64,000 nt of DNA from RPQJ01 sp963726665. Lineage in GTDB: Bacteria; Pseudomonadota; Gammaproteobacteria; Steroidobacterales; Steroidobacteraceae. The notes beneath the pieces were generated by a model. That model did not search any database and was not told the origin of the DNA. It saw only the letters and a list, made by a program, of their open reading frames with translations. Each line of letters starts with the position of its first letter. Position 1 is the first letter of the stretch. Of this stretch, positions 48,239 through 57,343 are shown one piece after another. Where the stretch lies: assembly GCA_963726665.1 (NCBI GenBank), contig CAVSDW010000012.1:620001-684000 (forward strand), given 5' to 3'. The position numbers were made by a program, and so were the translations under genes.

Positions 48239-48717
48239 GACGGGGCATGTTCGGCCGAAGGATCCTCTACTGGTTCAGCGTCGCCCTGGGCCTCGTGCTC
48301 GCGATCGTGCCGCTGCCGGGCTGGCTCGACGTCATGCGACCCGACTTCGCGCTGCTCGCGGTCATCTACTGGATCCTGACCAGTCCGCGCGTCGCCGGAC
48401 TCGGCTACGCGTGGCTCGCGGGTCTCTTTCTCGACGTGCTGCGCGGCATGGTCCTCGGCCAGCACGCACTCGGTTTCCTGGTGGTCGCGTTCCTGACGCA
48501 CCGTCTGCAGCTGCGCATGCGCATGTTCCCGATCCCGCACCAGGCCGCGGCGGTGCTGCTGCTGCTCGGGCTTTACCACTTCATCATCTTCTGGACCGAC
48601 GGGCTCACCGGGCACGGCTACACCGGCTGGAACCGGTGGCTTCCGGTGCTGTCCGGGGCGCTGCTCTGGCCGCTGATCGTCGCGGCTGGCGACACGCTCG
48701 TACGACGCTCGCGCTGA
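48235..48717 (+). CDS. mreD: Rod shape protein MreD
   Basis: 160 residues with about five hydrophobic helices (WFSVALGLVLAIVPLP, FALLAVIYWILTSP, LGYAWLAGLFLDVLRG, AAAVLLLLGLYHFIIFW, GALLWPLIVAAGDTL). GLFLDVLRGMVLGQHAL is the conserved MreD segment. It is part of the elongasome. ATG 48235 overlaps the mreC stop. mrdA follows after 14 bp. Confidence 0.95.
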   Translation: MRRGMFGRRILYWFSVALGLVLAIVPLPGWLDVMRPDFALLAVIYWILTSPRVAGLGYAWLAGLFLDVLRGMVLGQHALGFLVVAFLTHRLQLRMRMFPIPHQAAAVLLLLGLYHFIIFWTDGLTGHGYTGWNRWLPVLSGALLWPLIVAAGDTLVRRSR

Positions 48718-48731
48718 GCGCGAACCGAACG

Positions 48732-50784
48732 ATGCCGCGCGCCGTCCGCCTCAAGGATCACTGGGCCGAGCAGCGCATGTTCGGACGGCGCGTGATCGCC
48801 GCGACGATGGTGATCCTGGTCTGCCTTTCGGCGCTGGCCGCGCGGCTCGTGTACCTGCAGGTCCTCAGGCACGACTACTTCAGCGATCTCTCGCAGGGCA
48901 ACCGCATCCGCATCGACCCGGCGCCCCCGAGCCGGGGCCTGATCCTCGATCGCCACGGCGTGCCGCTCGCACTGAATCGCCCCGCTTACCAGCTCGAGGT
49001 CACGCGCGAGCAGACGCCCGATCTCGAGGACACCCTGCATCGCCTGGTCGCGCTCGACCTGCTGCCCGCAGAGGATTACGAGCGCACGTTGCGGACGATC
49101 AAGGCCCGCCGCAGTTTCGACTCGGTACCCGTGCGCCTGCAGCTCTCCGAGGAGGAACTGGCGAAATTCGCCGTGAATCGACAGGATTTCCCGGGCGTCG
49201 AGGTCCGGCCTCGGCTCACGCGCTACTACCCGCTCGGTGGCACCGGCGTGCACGCGCTCGGCTACGTGGGTGCGATCAGCGAGCAGGACGAGAAGCGCAT
49301 CGACCTCGCCAACTACGCGGGCACGACGCTGATCGGAAAGCTGGGCGTCGAGCGGGCCTACGAGGAAGAACTGCACGGCCACACGGGCTACCAGCAGCTG
49401 CTGGTGAATGCGCAGGGCCGGCACGTGGAGCGCATGGGGACCCAGGTCGCGGAACTCGGGCGGCACGACCCGGTGGCCGGCAACGACCTCTACCTGTCGG
49501 TGGACGCCCGCGTACAGAAGGCGGCCGAGGACGCGCTCGCAGGCCAGCGCGCCGCCGTCGTGGCCATCGACCCCCGCAACGGCGACGTGCTCGCGTTCGT
49601 CAGCACGCCGACCTTCGATCCGAACGCCTTCGCGCGCGGGCTCTCGTATGCGGAATACGCCGCGCTCTCGGGCGACATCGACGTGCCGCTGTACGATCGC
49701 GCACTGCGAGGCGTCTACCCGCCCGGTTCGACGGTGAAGCCGCTCGTGGCGCTCGCGGCACTCGAGTACGGAATCGTCCAGCCCGACGAGACCCGCTTCT
49801 GCCAGGGCTACTTCCAGCTGCCAGGCGACAGCCACCGCTACCGCGACTGGAAGAAGGGCGGTCACGGCACGGTCAACATGCACTCCGCGATCGCGCAGTC
49901 CTGCGACGTGTATTTCTACGGGCTCGCCGAGCGACTCGGCATCGATCGCATGCACGATTTCCTCGCGCAGTTCGGCCTCGGCAAGGAAACCGGCATCGAC
50001 ATCGCCGGCGAGCGCCCGGCCCTGCTGCCCTCGCGCGAGTGGAAAAAGAAGGCGTTCAAGCGCAAGGACATGCAGGTCTGGTTTCCGGGCGAGACGGTCA
50101 TCGTCGGCATCGGCCAGGGATTCATGCTGGCGACGCCATTGCAGCTCGCCCAGGCTGCGGCGACGATTTCCATGCGCGGCAAGCGCTACGCACCGCGGCT
50201 CGTGACGCGCATACGCGACGCCACAACCGGAGAGATCAGGGACCTGCCGCCGCGCGAGCTGCCGGCGGTCAAGGTGAGCGACCCCACATACTGGGACGTG
50301 ATCATCGGCGGCATGGTCGGCGTGACCAACGACTGGAACGGCACGGCGCGGCGCATTCAGGTGGGTGCGCCGTACACGATGGCGGGCAAGTCCGGCACCG
50401 CCCAGGTATTCGGCCTCGGGCAGAACCAGAAATACAAGGAGTCCGAGGTGGCGGAGCGCCTGCGCGACCACGGCCTCTTCATCGCCTTCGCTCCCGCCGA
50501 CGACCCCAGGATCGCGGTCGCGGTCGTGGTCGAGAACGGGCGCAGTGGCAGCGGCACCGCAGGCCCGATCGCGCGCAAGGTGATGGACGCTTATCTTCAG
50601 CCAGAATCTGTCGCAGGCCCCTGCTACAGGCGCGGTGGCATCACAGCCCACGGGCGCGCCGCCGAACGGAGCCACCGGCGCGGTGGCGTCACAGCCCACG
50701 GGCGTGCCGCCGAACCAGGCAGGCACCACAGCACCCCAGCCGCCACCCGAGCCCGCCGCGCCGCCCGCAGGAGTCGAAGAATGA
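48732..50784 (+). CDS. mrdA: Penicillin-binding protein 2 (one frameshift near the C-terminus)
   Basis: The elongation transpeptidase. One N-terminal membrane helix (RVIAATMVILVCLSALAARL), a pedestal domain (RGLILDRHGVPLALNRPAYQ) and the transpeptidase domain with active-site S333-x-x-K336 in PPGSTVKPLVAL, the SxN-equivalent SCD in AQSCDVYF and KSGT in AGKSGTAQ. After MDAYLQ near 50601 the frame reads a basic, repeat-coded string without a stop into mrdB. Removing one base gives QNLSQAPATGAVAS and a Pro/Ala/Thr tail ending PPAGVEE at 50784, overlapping mrdB's ATG; 683 residues. Confidence 0.94.
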
Positions 50785-51926
50785 GGACCGAGATCGCCGG
50801 GCCGGGCCACTCGAGCCGCGCACGCCGGACGCTGACGCTCACGGGACGGCTGCTCGACGGACTGCACCTCGATGGCCCGCTGCTCGTGGCGGTGCTCGGC
50901 GTGTGCGCGGCCGGACTCGTCGTGCTCTACAGCGCGGCAGGCGAAGAACTCGACGTTTTCCTGGCGCAGGCCGCCCGCGTCGGACTCGCGCTCGCCGTGC
51001 TGGTCGGCGTGGCCCAGGTACCTCCCCGCCTGATGCGCATCGGCGCGCCCTGGCTCTTCGCGGCTGGCGTGCTGCTGCTCGTGGCGGTCGAGATCAAGGG
51101 CGACGTGTCCATGGGTGCGCAGCGCTGGCTCAATCTCGGCTTCGTGCGCTTCCAGCCCTCCGAAGTCATGAAGCTCGCAGTGCCGCTCGCCTGCGCCTGG
51201 TACCTGCACGACCGGCCGCTGCCGCCGAGCCTGCGCTCCCTCGTGGTGCTCGGCGTGGCGGTGCTCGTGCCCGCGCTGCTGATTGCCAAGCAGCCGGACC
51301 TCGGCACGGCGCTCCTCGTGGCGGCCGGCGGCGCGCTGGTCGTGCTCCTCGCAGGCCTGCAGGTGCGCTACATCCTGGGCCTCGGCACGGCGCTCCTCGC
51401 CGCCGTGCCGGTGGCCTGGCACTTCATGCACGACTACCAGCGCAACCGCGTGCTCATGTTCTTGAACCCGCAGGACGATCCACTGGGGGCTGGCTACCAC
51501 ACGATCCAGTCGCAGATCGCGATCGGATCGGGCGGGCTCTTCGGCAAGGGCTACATGAACGGCAGCCAGGCGCAGCTCGAGTTCCTGCCGGAGCGCTCGA
51601 CGGATTTCATATTCGCGGTCATCGGCGAGGAGTGGGGGCTGGTCGGGCTCGGGGTGCTGATGGCGCTCTACATGCTCGTCATCGCGCGCGGGCTCTATAT
51701 CGCGGTCCAGGCACAGGACACGTTCTCGCGGCTCATGGCCGGCGCGCTCACTCTCACCTTCGCCGTCTACGTGTTCGTCAACAGCGGCATGGTCGCGGGG
51801 CTGCTGCCCGTGGTCGGAGTGCCGCTGCCGCTCGTGAGCTACGGCGGCACGTCGATGGTGACCCTCATGGCGGGCTTCGGTATCCTGATGTCCATCCACT
51901 CCCGACGAAAACTGGTCTCCACGTGA
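50781..51926 (+). CDS. mrdB: Rod shape-determining glycosyltransferase RodA
   Basis: About 381 residues of the SEDS family, the glycan polymerase partner of PBP2. Ten or so membrane helices, with GAQRWLNLGFVRFQPSEVMK, the catalytic-loop aspartate in AKQPDLGTALLV, RNRVLMFLNPQDDPLGAGYH and GVPLPLVSYGGTSM. ATG 50781 overlaps the corrected mrdA stop by ATGA. As read, mrdA and mrdB share one frame, but that follows from the upstream indel. The stop overlaps the mltB GTG start. Confidence 0.96.
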   Translation: MRTEIAGPGHSSRARRTLTLTGRLLDGLHLDGPLLVAVLGVCAAGLVVLYSAAGEELDVFLAQAARVGLALAVLVGVAQVPPRLMRIGAPWLFAAGVLLLVAVEIKGDVSMGAQRWLNLGFVRFQPSEVMKLAVPLACAWYLHDRPLPPSLRSLVVLGVAVLVPALLIAKQPDLGTALLVAAGGALVVLLAGLQVRYILGLGTALLAAVPVAWHFMHDYQRNRVLMFLNPQDDPLGAGYHTIQSQIAIGSGGLFGKGYMNGSQAQLEFLPERSTDFIFAVIGEEWGLVGLGVLMALYMLVIARGLYIAVQAQDTFSRLMAGALTLTFAVYVFVNSGMVAGLLPVVGVPLPLVSYGGTSMVTLMAGFGILMSIHSRRKLVST

Positions 51927-53118
51927 GCACACGCTGCCCGCGGCAACCACTGCCGTGCCGCCCGCACCTGGTCGCGTTTGCGGCCCTGGCCGCATTGGCA
52001 ACCGGTCCGGCTCGCGCCCTCGACGCGACGCGCGAGGACGTCGCCGGCTTCGTCGCCGCGATGAGCACGAACCACGGCTTCGACGCGGACGCGCTCAGCG
52101 GGCTCCTTTCGCAGGCGCAGTCCAGTCCGACCATCCTCGCGGCGATCGCGCGGCCGGCCGAGAAGTCCCTGACGTGGCAGGAATACCGGGCACGCTTCAT
52201 CACGGAGCGGCGCGTGGCGAGGGGCGTCGAAATGGCAGGCACGCAGGCCGCGGCCCTCGAGCTCGCGTCCGCCGGCGGCGTGCCGGCCGAATACCTGCTC
52301 GCGATCACGGGCGTCGAGACCTTCTACGGCGAGATCACCGGCAAGTACCGGGTGATCGATGCGCTCTCGACGCTCGGCTTCGACTACCCGCCGCGCAGCA
52401 AGTTCTTCCGCGAGCAGCTCGAGCAATACCTGCTCATGATCCGGGAGGAATCGCTGGATGCGCTGGTGCCGCTCGGCTCCTATGCCGGCGCCATGGGCAT
52501 CCCGCAGTTCATGCCGGGGAGCTATCGGAACTTCGCCGTCGACGGCGACGGCGACGGCCGCCGCAACCTGTGGAACGACTGGAGCGACGTGTTCGCCAGC
52601 GTGTCGAACTACCTGCTGAAGAACGGCTGGCATCCGGGTGAGCCGGTCATGACACGCGCCGACGTGACCGGCGCCCGACTCGAGGGATTGCCGGCCGACA
52701 AGCTCGCGCTCTCCGAGACCGTGCAGTCGCTCCGCGATCGCGGCGTGCGTTTCGAGACGACGCTTCCGCCAGGGGCGCCGGCGGTCCTGATCCCGCTCAC
52801 CGTCGCCGATGGCGTCGAGTATCGCGTCGGCTTCAGCAACTACTACGCCATCACGCGCTACAATCGCAGCGAACTCTACGCGAGCGCCGTGAACGACCTT
52901 GCCGAGGCGCTCGCTGCGGCCGCCGCTGCCCCGCAAGTCGATGCTGCGACTGCCGCACCTGCGACCGATGCTACGACGCTGCCGACGCTGCGACTGCTGC
53001 CCCGGCGACCGATGCCGCCACTGCTGCCCCGGCGGTTGATCAAGCCGGATCCGTCAATGCCGCCCCCAGGCCGGCACCACAGTTCTCCTTTGAATCCATA
53101 TCCAGTACCCCGAAATGA
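51923..53118 (+). CDS. mltB: Lytic murein transglycosylase B (one frameshift near the C-terminus)
   Basis: Cleaves the MurNAc-GlcNAc bond to form anhydro-muropeptides. After a signal region (LVAFAALAALATGPARA), the catalytic Glu is in LAITGVETFYGEITGKYRVI, with SYAGAMGIPQFMPGSYRNFA and DGDGDGRRNLW as further family marks. The frame as read does not stop until 53794, inside dacA. Adding one base near 52973 gives an Ala/Thr/Pro tail with the repeated unit ATAAPATDA, ending SFESISSTPK at 53118; 398 residues. GTG 51923 overlaps the rodA stop and the stop overlaps the dacA ATG. Confidence 0.92.
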
Positions 53119-54377
53119 GACGCTCACACCCGACCATCGCCGCACTCGCCCTGTCCCTCGCCGCCCTGCTTGCCGGCTGCTCCGGCTCGAAGCAGGACGC
53201 CGCAACACCGGCCGGCGCCACCACGGCCCCGACTGCTGCGGCCACGGGCACCGCCCCAGCCGCGGCACCTGCGACAGCCGGACCCGCATCGGCCGCAGGC
53301 GCTGCCACTCCCCTGCCACCCCCGCCGGAACTCAAGGCGCGGAGCTTCATCCTCGTGGACGGATCGAGCGGCCGCGTGCTCGCGGGCCTCGACCCGGATT
53401 CGCGACAGGAGCCGGCGAGCCTCACCAAGCTCATGACGGCCTATGGCGTGTTCCACGCGCTCAAGGAAGGCCGCATCAAGCTCACCGACATGGTGACGAT
53501 CAGCGAGCACGCGTGGCGGCAGGAAGGCTCACGGATGTTCGTCGAAGTCGGCAAGCAGGTGTCGGTGGAGAACCTCATCCAGGGCATGGTCGTGCAGTCG
53601 GGCAACGACGCCACGGTGGCCCTCGCCGAGCACGTCGCGGGCACCGAGCCCACCTTCGTGCAGATGATGAACGCGTACGCCAAGCAGCTCGGCATGACCG
53701 GCTCGCACTTCATGAACGCGGCGGGCATGCCCGACCCGAACCACTACATGACGGCGCGCGACGCGGCCACGCTCGCGCGCGCGGTGATCAATGAATTCCC
53801 CGAGTACTACAAGTGGGACTCGCAGAAGGAGTTCACCTGGAACGGCATCACGCAGCAGAACCGCAACGGCCTGCTGTGGCGCGACCCGACCGTGGATGGC
53901 GTCAAGACCGGTCACACCGACACCGCGGGCTACTGCCTGATCGCCTCTGCGAAGCGCGACGGCATGCGGCTCGTATCGGTGGTGCTCGGCACCGACTCCA
54001 TGAAGGCTCGCGAGGACGCGAGCGCGGCGCTCCTCGCCTACGGCTTCAACTTCTACGAGACGAAGCGCGTCTACGGTGCCGGCCAGCCGCTCACGACGGT
54101 GCGCGTCTGGAAGGGTGCCGCGCCCGAGGTGGGACTCGCGCTCCACAGCGACCTCTTCGTCACGGGCCAGCGGGGCCACGCCGGCAACGTGCAGGCCGAG
54201 TTCGAACTGCCCGCGCACCTGAAGGCGCCACTCACCACCGGTACCGCCGTGGGCAAGGTCAAGGTCGTCATCGACGGACAGCCGGTCGCCACCTACGACC
54301 TCTACCCCGCACAGAATGTGCCGGCCGGCGGCATCTTCCGCCGCGCGATCGACACCGTGCGCCTGTGGTTCAACTGA
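53115..54377 (+). CDS. dacA: D-Ala-D-Ala carboxypeptidase (PBP5/6 family) with a lipobox
   Basis: 420 residues. Trims the terminal D-Ala from pentapeptides. Active-site motifs are S102-L-T-K105 in PASLTKLMTAY, SGN in QSGNDATVALAEH and KTG in GVKTGHTDTAGY; a C-terminal beta domain and an amphipathic end (IFRRAIDTVRLWFN) follow, as in PBP5. Unusually the N-terminus has a lipobox LLAGC (Cys22, Ser at +2) and a 45-residue Ala/Thr/Pro linker before the enzyme. It may therefore be a lipoprotein, probably outer membrane by the +2 rule. Also possible is ordinary signal peptidase I cleavage. It is followed by dat. Confidence 0.94.
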   Translation: MRRSHPTIAALALSLAALLAGCSGSKQDAATPAGATTAPTAAATGTAPAAAPATAGPASAAGAATPLPPPPELKARSFILVDGSSGRVLAGLDPDSRQEPASLTKLMTAYGVFHALKEGRIKLTDMVTISEHAWRQEGSRMFVEVGKQVSVENLIQGMVVQSGNDATVALAEHVAGTEPTFVQMMNAYAKQLGMTGSHFMNAAGMPDPNHYMTARDAATLARAVINEFPEYYKWDSQKEFTWNGITQQNRNGLLWRDPTVDGVKTGHTDTAGYCLIASAKRDGMRLVSVVLGTDSMKAREDASAALLAYGFNFYETKRVYGAGQPLTTVRVWKGAAPEVGLALHSDLFVTGQRGHAGNVQAEFELPAHLKAPLTTGTAVGKVKVVIDGQPVATYDLYPAQNVPAGGIFRRAIDTVRLWFN

Positions 54378-54378
54378 C

Positions 54379-55251
54379 GTGGCGGCCCCCTATCCGACCT
54401 GCTACCTCGACGGCGCTTACCTGCCGCTGGCGGAGGCTCGCGTCTCGCCGCTCGACCGCGGATTCCTGTTCGCGGACGGCGTCTACGAAGTGGTTCCGGT
54501 ACATCGTGGCCGCCTGTTCCGCCTGCGCCATCACCTGACGCGCCTCGATGACAGCCTGCGCGGCATCCGCGTGGCGAACCCGCTCGACGAGGCCGGGTGG
54601 ACCGCCGTGCTCCAGCGGCTCGCTGCGGAGGCCGGGGAGCCGGAACTTCTCGTCTACCTGCAGGTGACGCGCGGCGCCGAGTACGGTCGCAACCACCTGT
54701 TCCCGAAGGATGCGAAGCCGACGACGTTCGCCTTCGCGAGCCCCTACCCCCAGCCGTCCGCCGCGACCCTCGAGCAGGGGTTGCGCGCCGTGACGCTCGA
54801 GGACATTCGCTGGGACCGCTGCGACATCAAGTCGATCGCACTGCTCGGCAACGTATTGCTGCGCCAGGAAGCCGCCGACCGCGGGGCCGACGAGGCGCTG
54901 CTCACGCGCGACGGACTGCTGCTCGAGGGTTCGTCGAGCAGCGTGTTCCTGTGCGTCGGCGGCACGCTCGTCACTCCGCCCAACAGCCACCGTATCCTGC
55001 CCGGCACCTCGCGCGACGCGGTGCTCGAACTGGCGGAGGGCTGGCTGCCCTGCGAGATCTGCGAGGTCCAGGTGCGCGACATCGCCGGCTGCGACGAGAT
55101 CTGGATCGCCTCCGCGGGTCGCGGCGTGCTGCCCGTGACCATGGTGGACGGCGAGCCGGTGGGCAGCGGTCGTCCCGGCCCGCTCTGGTCGGAAATGTAC
55201 GCGCGCCTTCAGCGCCACCTCGACGACATCGCATCGACGCCGGCGCTCTGA
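54379..55251 (+). CDS. dat: D-amino acid aminotransferase (class IV, PLP)
   Basis: About 290 residues of the fold-type IV aminotransferases. The PLP lysine is in CDIKSIALLGNVLLRQEA, followed by LLEGSSSSVF and ILPGTSRDAVLELA. LDRGFLFADGVYEVVPV is the class IV start. It interconverts D-Ala and D-Glu, substrates of peptidoglycan; branched-chain aminotransferase is less likely since the DIKS sequence suits DAAT. GTG 54379 is 1 bp past the dacA stop. A dacA-dat-ybeD order is common in gammaproteobacteria. Confidence 0.93.
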   Translation: MAAPYPTCYLDGAYLPLAEARVSPLDRGFLFADGVYEVVPVHRGRLFRLRHHLTRLDDSLRGIRVANPLDEAGWTAVLQRLAAEAGEPELLVYLQVTRGAEYGRNHLFPKDAKPTTFAFASPYPQPSAATLEQGLRAVTLEDIRWDRCDIKSIALLGNVLLRQEAADRGADEALLTRDGLLLEGSSSSVFLCVGGTLVTPPNSHRILPGTSRDAVLELAEGWLPCEICEVQVRDIAGCDEIWIASAGRGVLPVTMVDGEPVGSGRPGPLWSEMYARLQRHLDDIASTPAL

Positions 55252-55254
55252 AAC

Positions 55255-55518
55255 ATGGCCGAGGACACGCTGCTCGAATTTCCCTGCGAGTTCCCGATCA
55301 AGATCATGGGAGCCGCTACGGAAGAGTTCCGCAGCCTCGCGCTCGGGATCATCACCCGGCACTTCGGCCCGCCGCGCGAGGGCAGCATCGAGGAACGCCC
55401 GAGCAGCGGCGGGAAATACCTCGGCATCACCATCACCGTGCGCGCCGAGAGCAAGGCACAGCTCGACGCGGCCTACGTCGAACTGACGTCCTGCCGCCAG
55501 GTGCTGGTCGCGCTCTGA
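55255..55518 (+). CDS. ybeD: YbeD/DUF493 family protein
   Basis: 87 residues, the family length. LEFPCEFPIKIMG and YLGITITVRAESKAQL, ending YVELTSCRQVLVAL, match the small ferredoxin-like alpha/beta YbeD fold, which resembles ACT-like regulatory domains. In E. coli ybeD lies between dacA and lipB. Here lipB is on the opposite strand and its 3' end overlaps ybeD by 46 bp. The molecular role is not firmly known. Confidence 0.93.
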   Translation: MAEDTLLEFPCEFPIKIMGAATEEFRSLALGIITRHFGPPREGSIEERPSSGGKYLGITITVRAESKAQLDAAYVELTSCRQVLVAL

Positions 55519-56156
55519 CCCGTTGCGGGCAGGCCGAGCGAAGCGAGCAGCCGCGGCGCGAGCGCGTCGGCGACCACGCGCAGGTCCGCGGGACCGCCCA
55601 GCGCACTCACCTGCGTCATCTCGAGGCCCGCGTAGCCGCAGGGATTGATGCGGCGAAACGGCTCGAGGTCCATTGCGACGTTGAGTGCGAGCCCGTGGTA
55701 GGAACTCGCGTGCCGGATGCGCAGCCCTACGCTGGCGATCTTGCGGCCAGCCACGTAGACCCCCGGCGCGTCACGGCGCCCGATGGCCTCGATGTCCCAG
55801 TCCGCCAGCGTCGCGATGATCGCTCGCTCGATGCCTTCGACCAGCGCACGCACGCCCAGTCCGGCGCGCTCGAGGTCCACCAGCGGGTAGACCACGAGCT
55901 GCCCGGGGCCGTGATAGGTCACCTGCCCGCCCCGATCGATCTGCACCACCGGTATGTCGCCGGTCGCAAGCAAGTGCTCGGGCCGCGAATTCATGCCCAG
56001 CGTGAAGACGGGCGGGTGCTCCAGGAACCAGAACTCGTCCGGCGAGTCCGGTCCCCGTGACTCGACCTGCCGCTGCATCGCGCGCCACGTGGGCTCGTAC
56101 TCGACGAGGCCGAGCCAGCGGAGAACGGGCGGAGGTGCGGTGGAATTGACGGGCAT
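55473..56156 (-). CDS. lipB: Lipoyl(octanoyl) transferase
   Basis: 227 residues. Moves octanoate from acyl carrier protein to lipoyl domains. Signatures are DEFWFLEHPPVFTLGMNSRP, RGGQVTYHGPGQLVVYPL, the lysine in AGRKIASVGLRIR and the catalytic cysteine in NPCGYAGLEMTQVSALGG. ATG 56156 is the first start. It lies 102 bp after lipA, a gap filled by a repeat element, and its last 46 bp overlap ybeD tail to tail. Confidence 0.97.
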   Translation of the reverse strand: MPVNSTAPPPVLRWLGLVEYEPTWRAMQRQVESRGPDSPDEFWFLEHPPVFTLGMNSRPEHLLATGDIPVVQIDRGGQVTYHGPGQLVVYPLVDLERAGLGVRALVEGIERAIIATLADWDIEAIGRRDAPGVYVAGRKIASVGLRIRHASSYHGLALNVAMDLEPFRRINPCGYAGLEMTQVSALGGPADLRVVADALAPRLLASLGLPATGQSATSTWRQDVSST

Positions 56157-56162
56157 CTATTG

Positions 56163-56265
56163 ACAGAGCGGATAGTGAGCAGCGGATAGCGGATAGTAAG
56201 AAGTGGCGCCGCCCGGGGCAGCAGCATTCTCTATCCGCTATCCGCTATCCGCTATTCACTATACC
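56163..56265. repeat. Stop-codon inverted-repeat element after lipA
   Basis: One arm is AGCGGATAGCGGATAGTAAG around 56181-56200. The other is the tandem CTATCCGCTATCCGCTATCC (56231-56250) ending in GCTATTCACTA, which contains the lipA stop codon. It fills the lipA-lipB gap. The layout and the GTAAGAAG stretch match the copy after prs. Confidence 0.78.
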
Positions 56266-57294
56266 GCTTTCCCCCGGCTCGCGATGCCTCCAGCGCCCAG
56301 CCCCGCGTTGTTCCTCGCCAGCGCCTGCTCGGCCCGGTAGCTCGAGCGCACCAGCGGTCCCGCGACGCACTCGACGAAGCCGCGCGCGAGCGCAGCGGCA
56401 CGGTAGGCCTCGAACTCCGCGGGCGCGACGAAGCGCTCGACGGCCAGGTGATTCACCGTCGGGCGCAGGTACTGGCCCAGCGTCAGGATGTCTACGCCCG
56501 CGCGGCGCAGGTCGTCCATCGTTTCCTGCACTTCGGCATCCGTTTCACCGAGCCCGAGCATGAGGCTCGTCTTCACGAGCACCGACGGGCGATGCTTCTT
56601 GGCGTGCGCCAGCACCGAGAGCGTCTGCTCGTAGGAGGCGCGCGCGTCGCGCACCGGATGCGTGAGCCGCCGCACCGTCTCCACGTTCTGCGCGAAGACA
56701 TCGACGCCACTGTCGACGACGGTCTCCACGTCCCCGAGGACGCCCCTGGAAGTCGGGCGTGAGGGCCTCGACGGCAGTCTCGGGATTCACGCGCTTGATC
56801 GCGCGCACGCAGGCCGCAAAGTGACCGGCCCCGCCGTCCTCGAGGTCGTCGCGATTGACGGAGGTGAGCACGACATAGCGCAGGCCCATGAGCTCGACGC
56901 TGCGCGCGGCATTCGCGGGTTCCTGTTCGTCCAGCCAGCCCCGCGGGTTGCCCGTGTCCACCGCACAGAACCGGCAGGCGCGCGTGCAGACCTCGCCCAT
57001 GAGCATCAGCGTGGCCGTGCCTGCATTCCAGCACTCGCCGATGTTCGGGCACTTCGCTTCCTCGCATACCGTCGCGAGCCGGTGCTCGCGCACCGTGCGG
57101 CGCACCTCGTCGAAGCCGTCGCCGCCGGGCATGGGTGCTCGCAGCCACGACGGCTTGCGGCCGGCCGGCAGCGGCGCCTGCGCGCCTCCCGCCTTGATGC
57201 CGTCCTTGATCGCCGTCGTTCCCTGCCCGGTCACGTATTTCTGCCCGCTGCGCGCGGGTGCCGTGACGACGGGGATGCCCTTGATTTCGCTCAT
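56259..57294 (-). CDS. lipA: Lipoyl synthase (one frameshift)
   Basis: A radical-SAM enzyme that inserts two sulfurs into octanoyl chains. The auxiliary cluster cysteines are in CEEAKCPNIGEC and the radical-SAM motif CxxxCxxC is CTRACRFC. The first frame ends LTPDFQG and the second continues VLGDVETVVDSGVDVFAQN, joined when one base near 56745 (in a run of C on the plus strand) is removed; 344 residues. The C-terminus has LGLGETDAEVQETM and LGQYLRPTVNHL. ATG 57294 is the start. Since lipoylation is central to metabolism, an error is the likely reason for the break. Confidence 0.95.
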
Positions 57295-57343
57295 GTTGTC
57301 CTTCGTGGCCAGGCGCGCATGGTACACCGCGCCGGGCGGTCCC

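Noticed and set aside
48618..52001. A minus-strand open frame of more than 1100 codons across mrdA and mrdB
   Set aside because: It is antisense to clear PBP2 and RodA genes, has His/Arg/Glu-rich composition and no recognisable domain. Long antisense frames are expected in such GC-rich codon usage.
50039..53794. A plus-strand frame from inside mrdA through mltB into dacA
   Set aside because: Only the part from 51923 is MltB. The run past 53118 comes from a missing base near 52973; the corrected frame stops at the dacA start.
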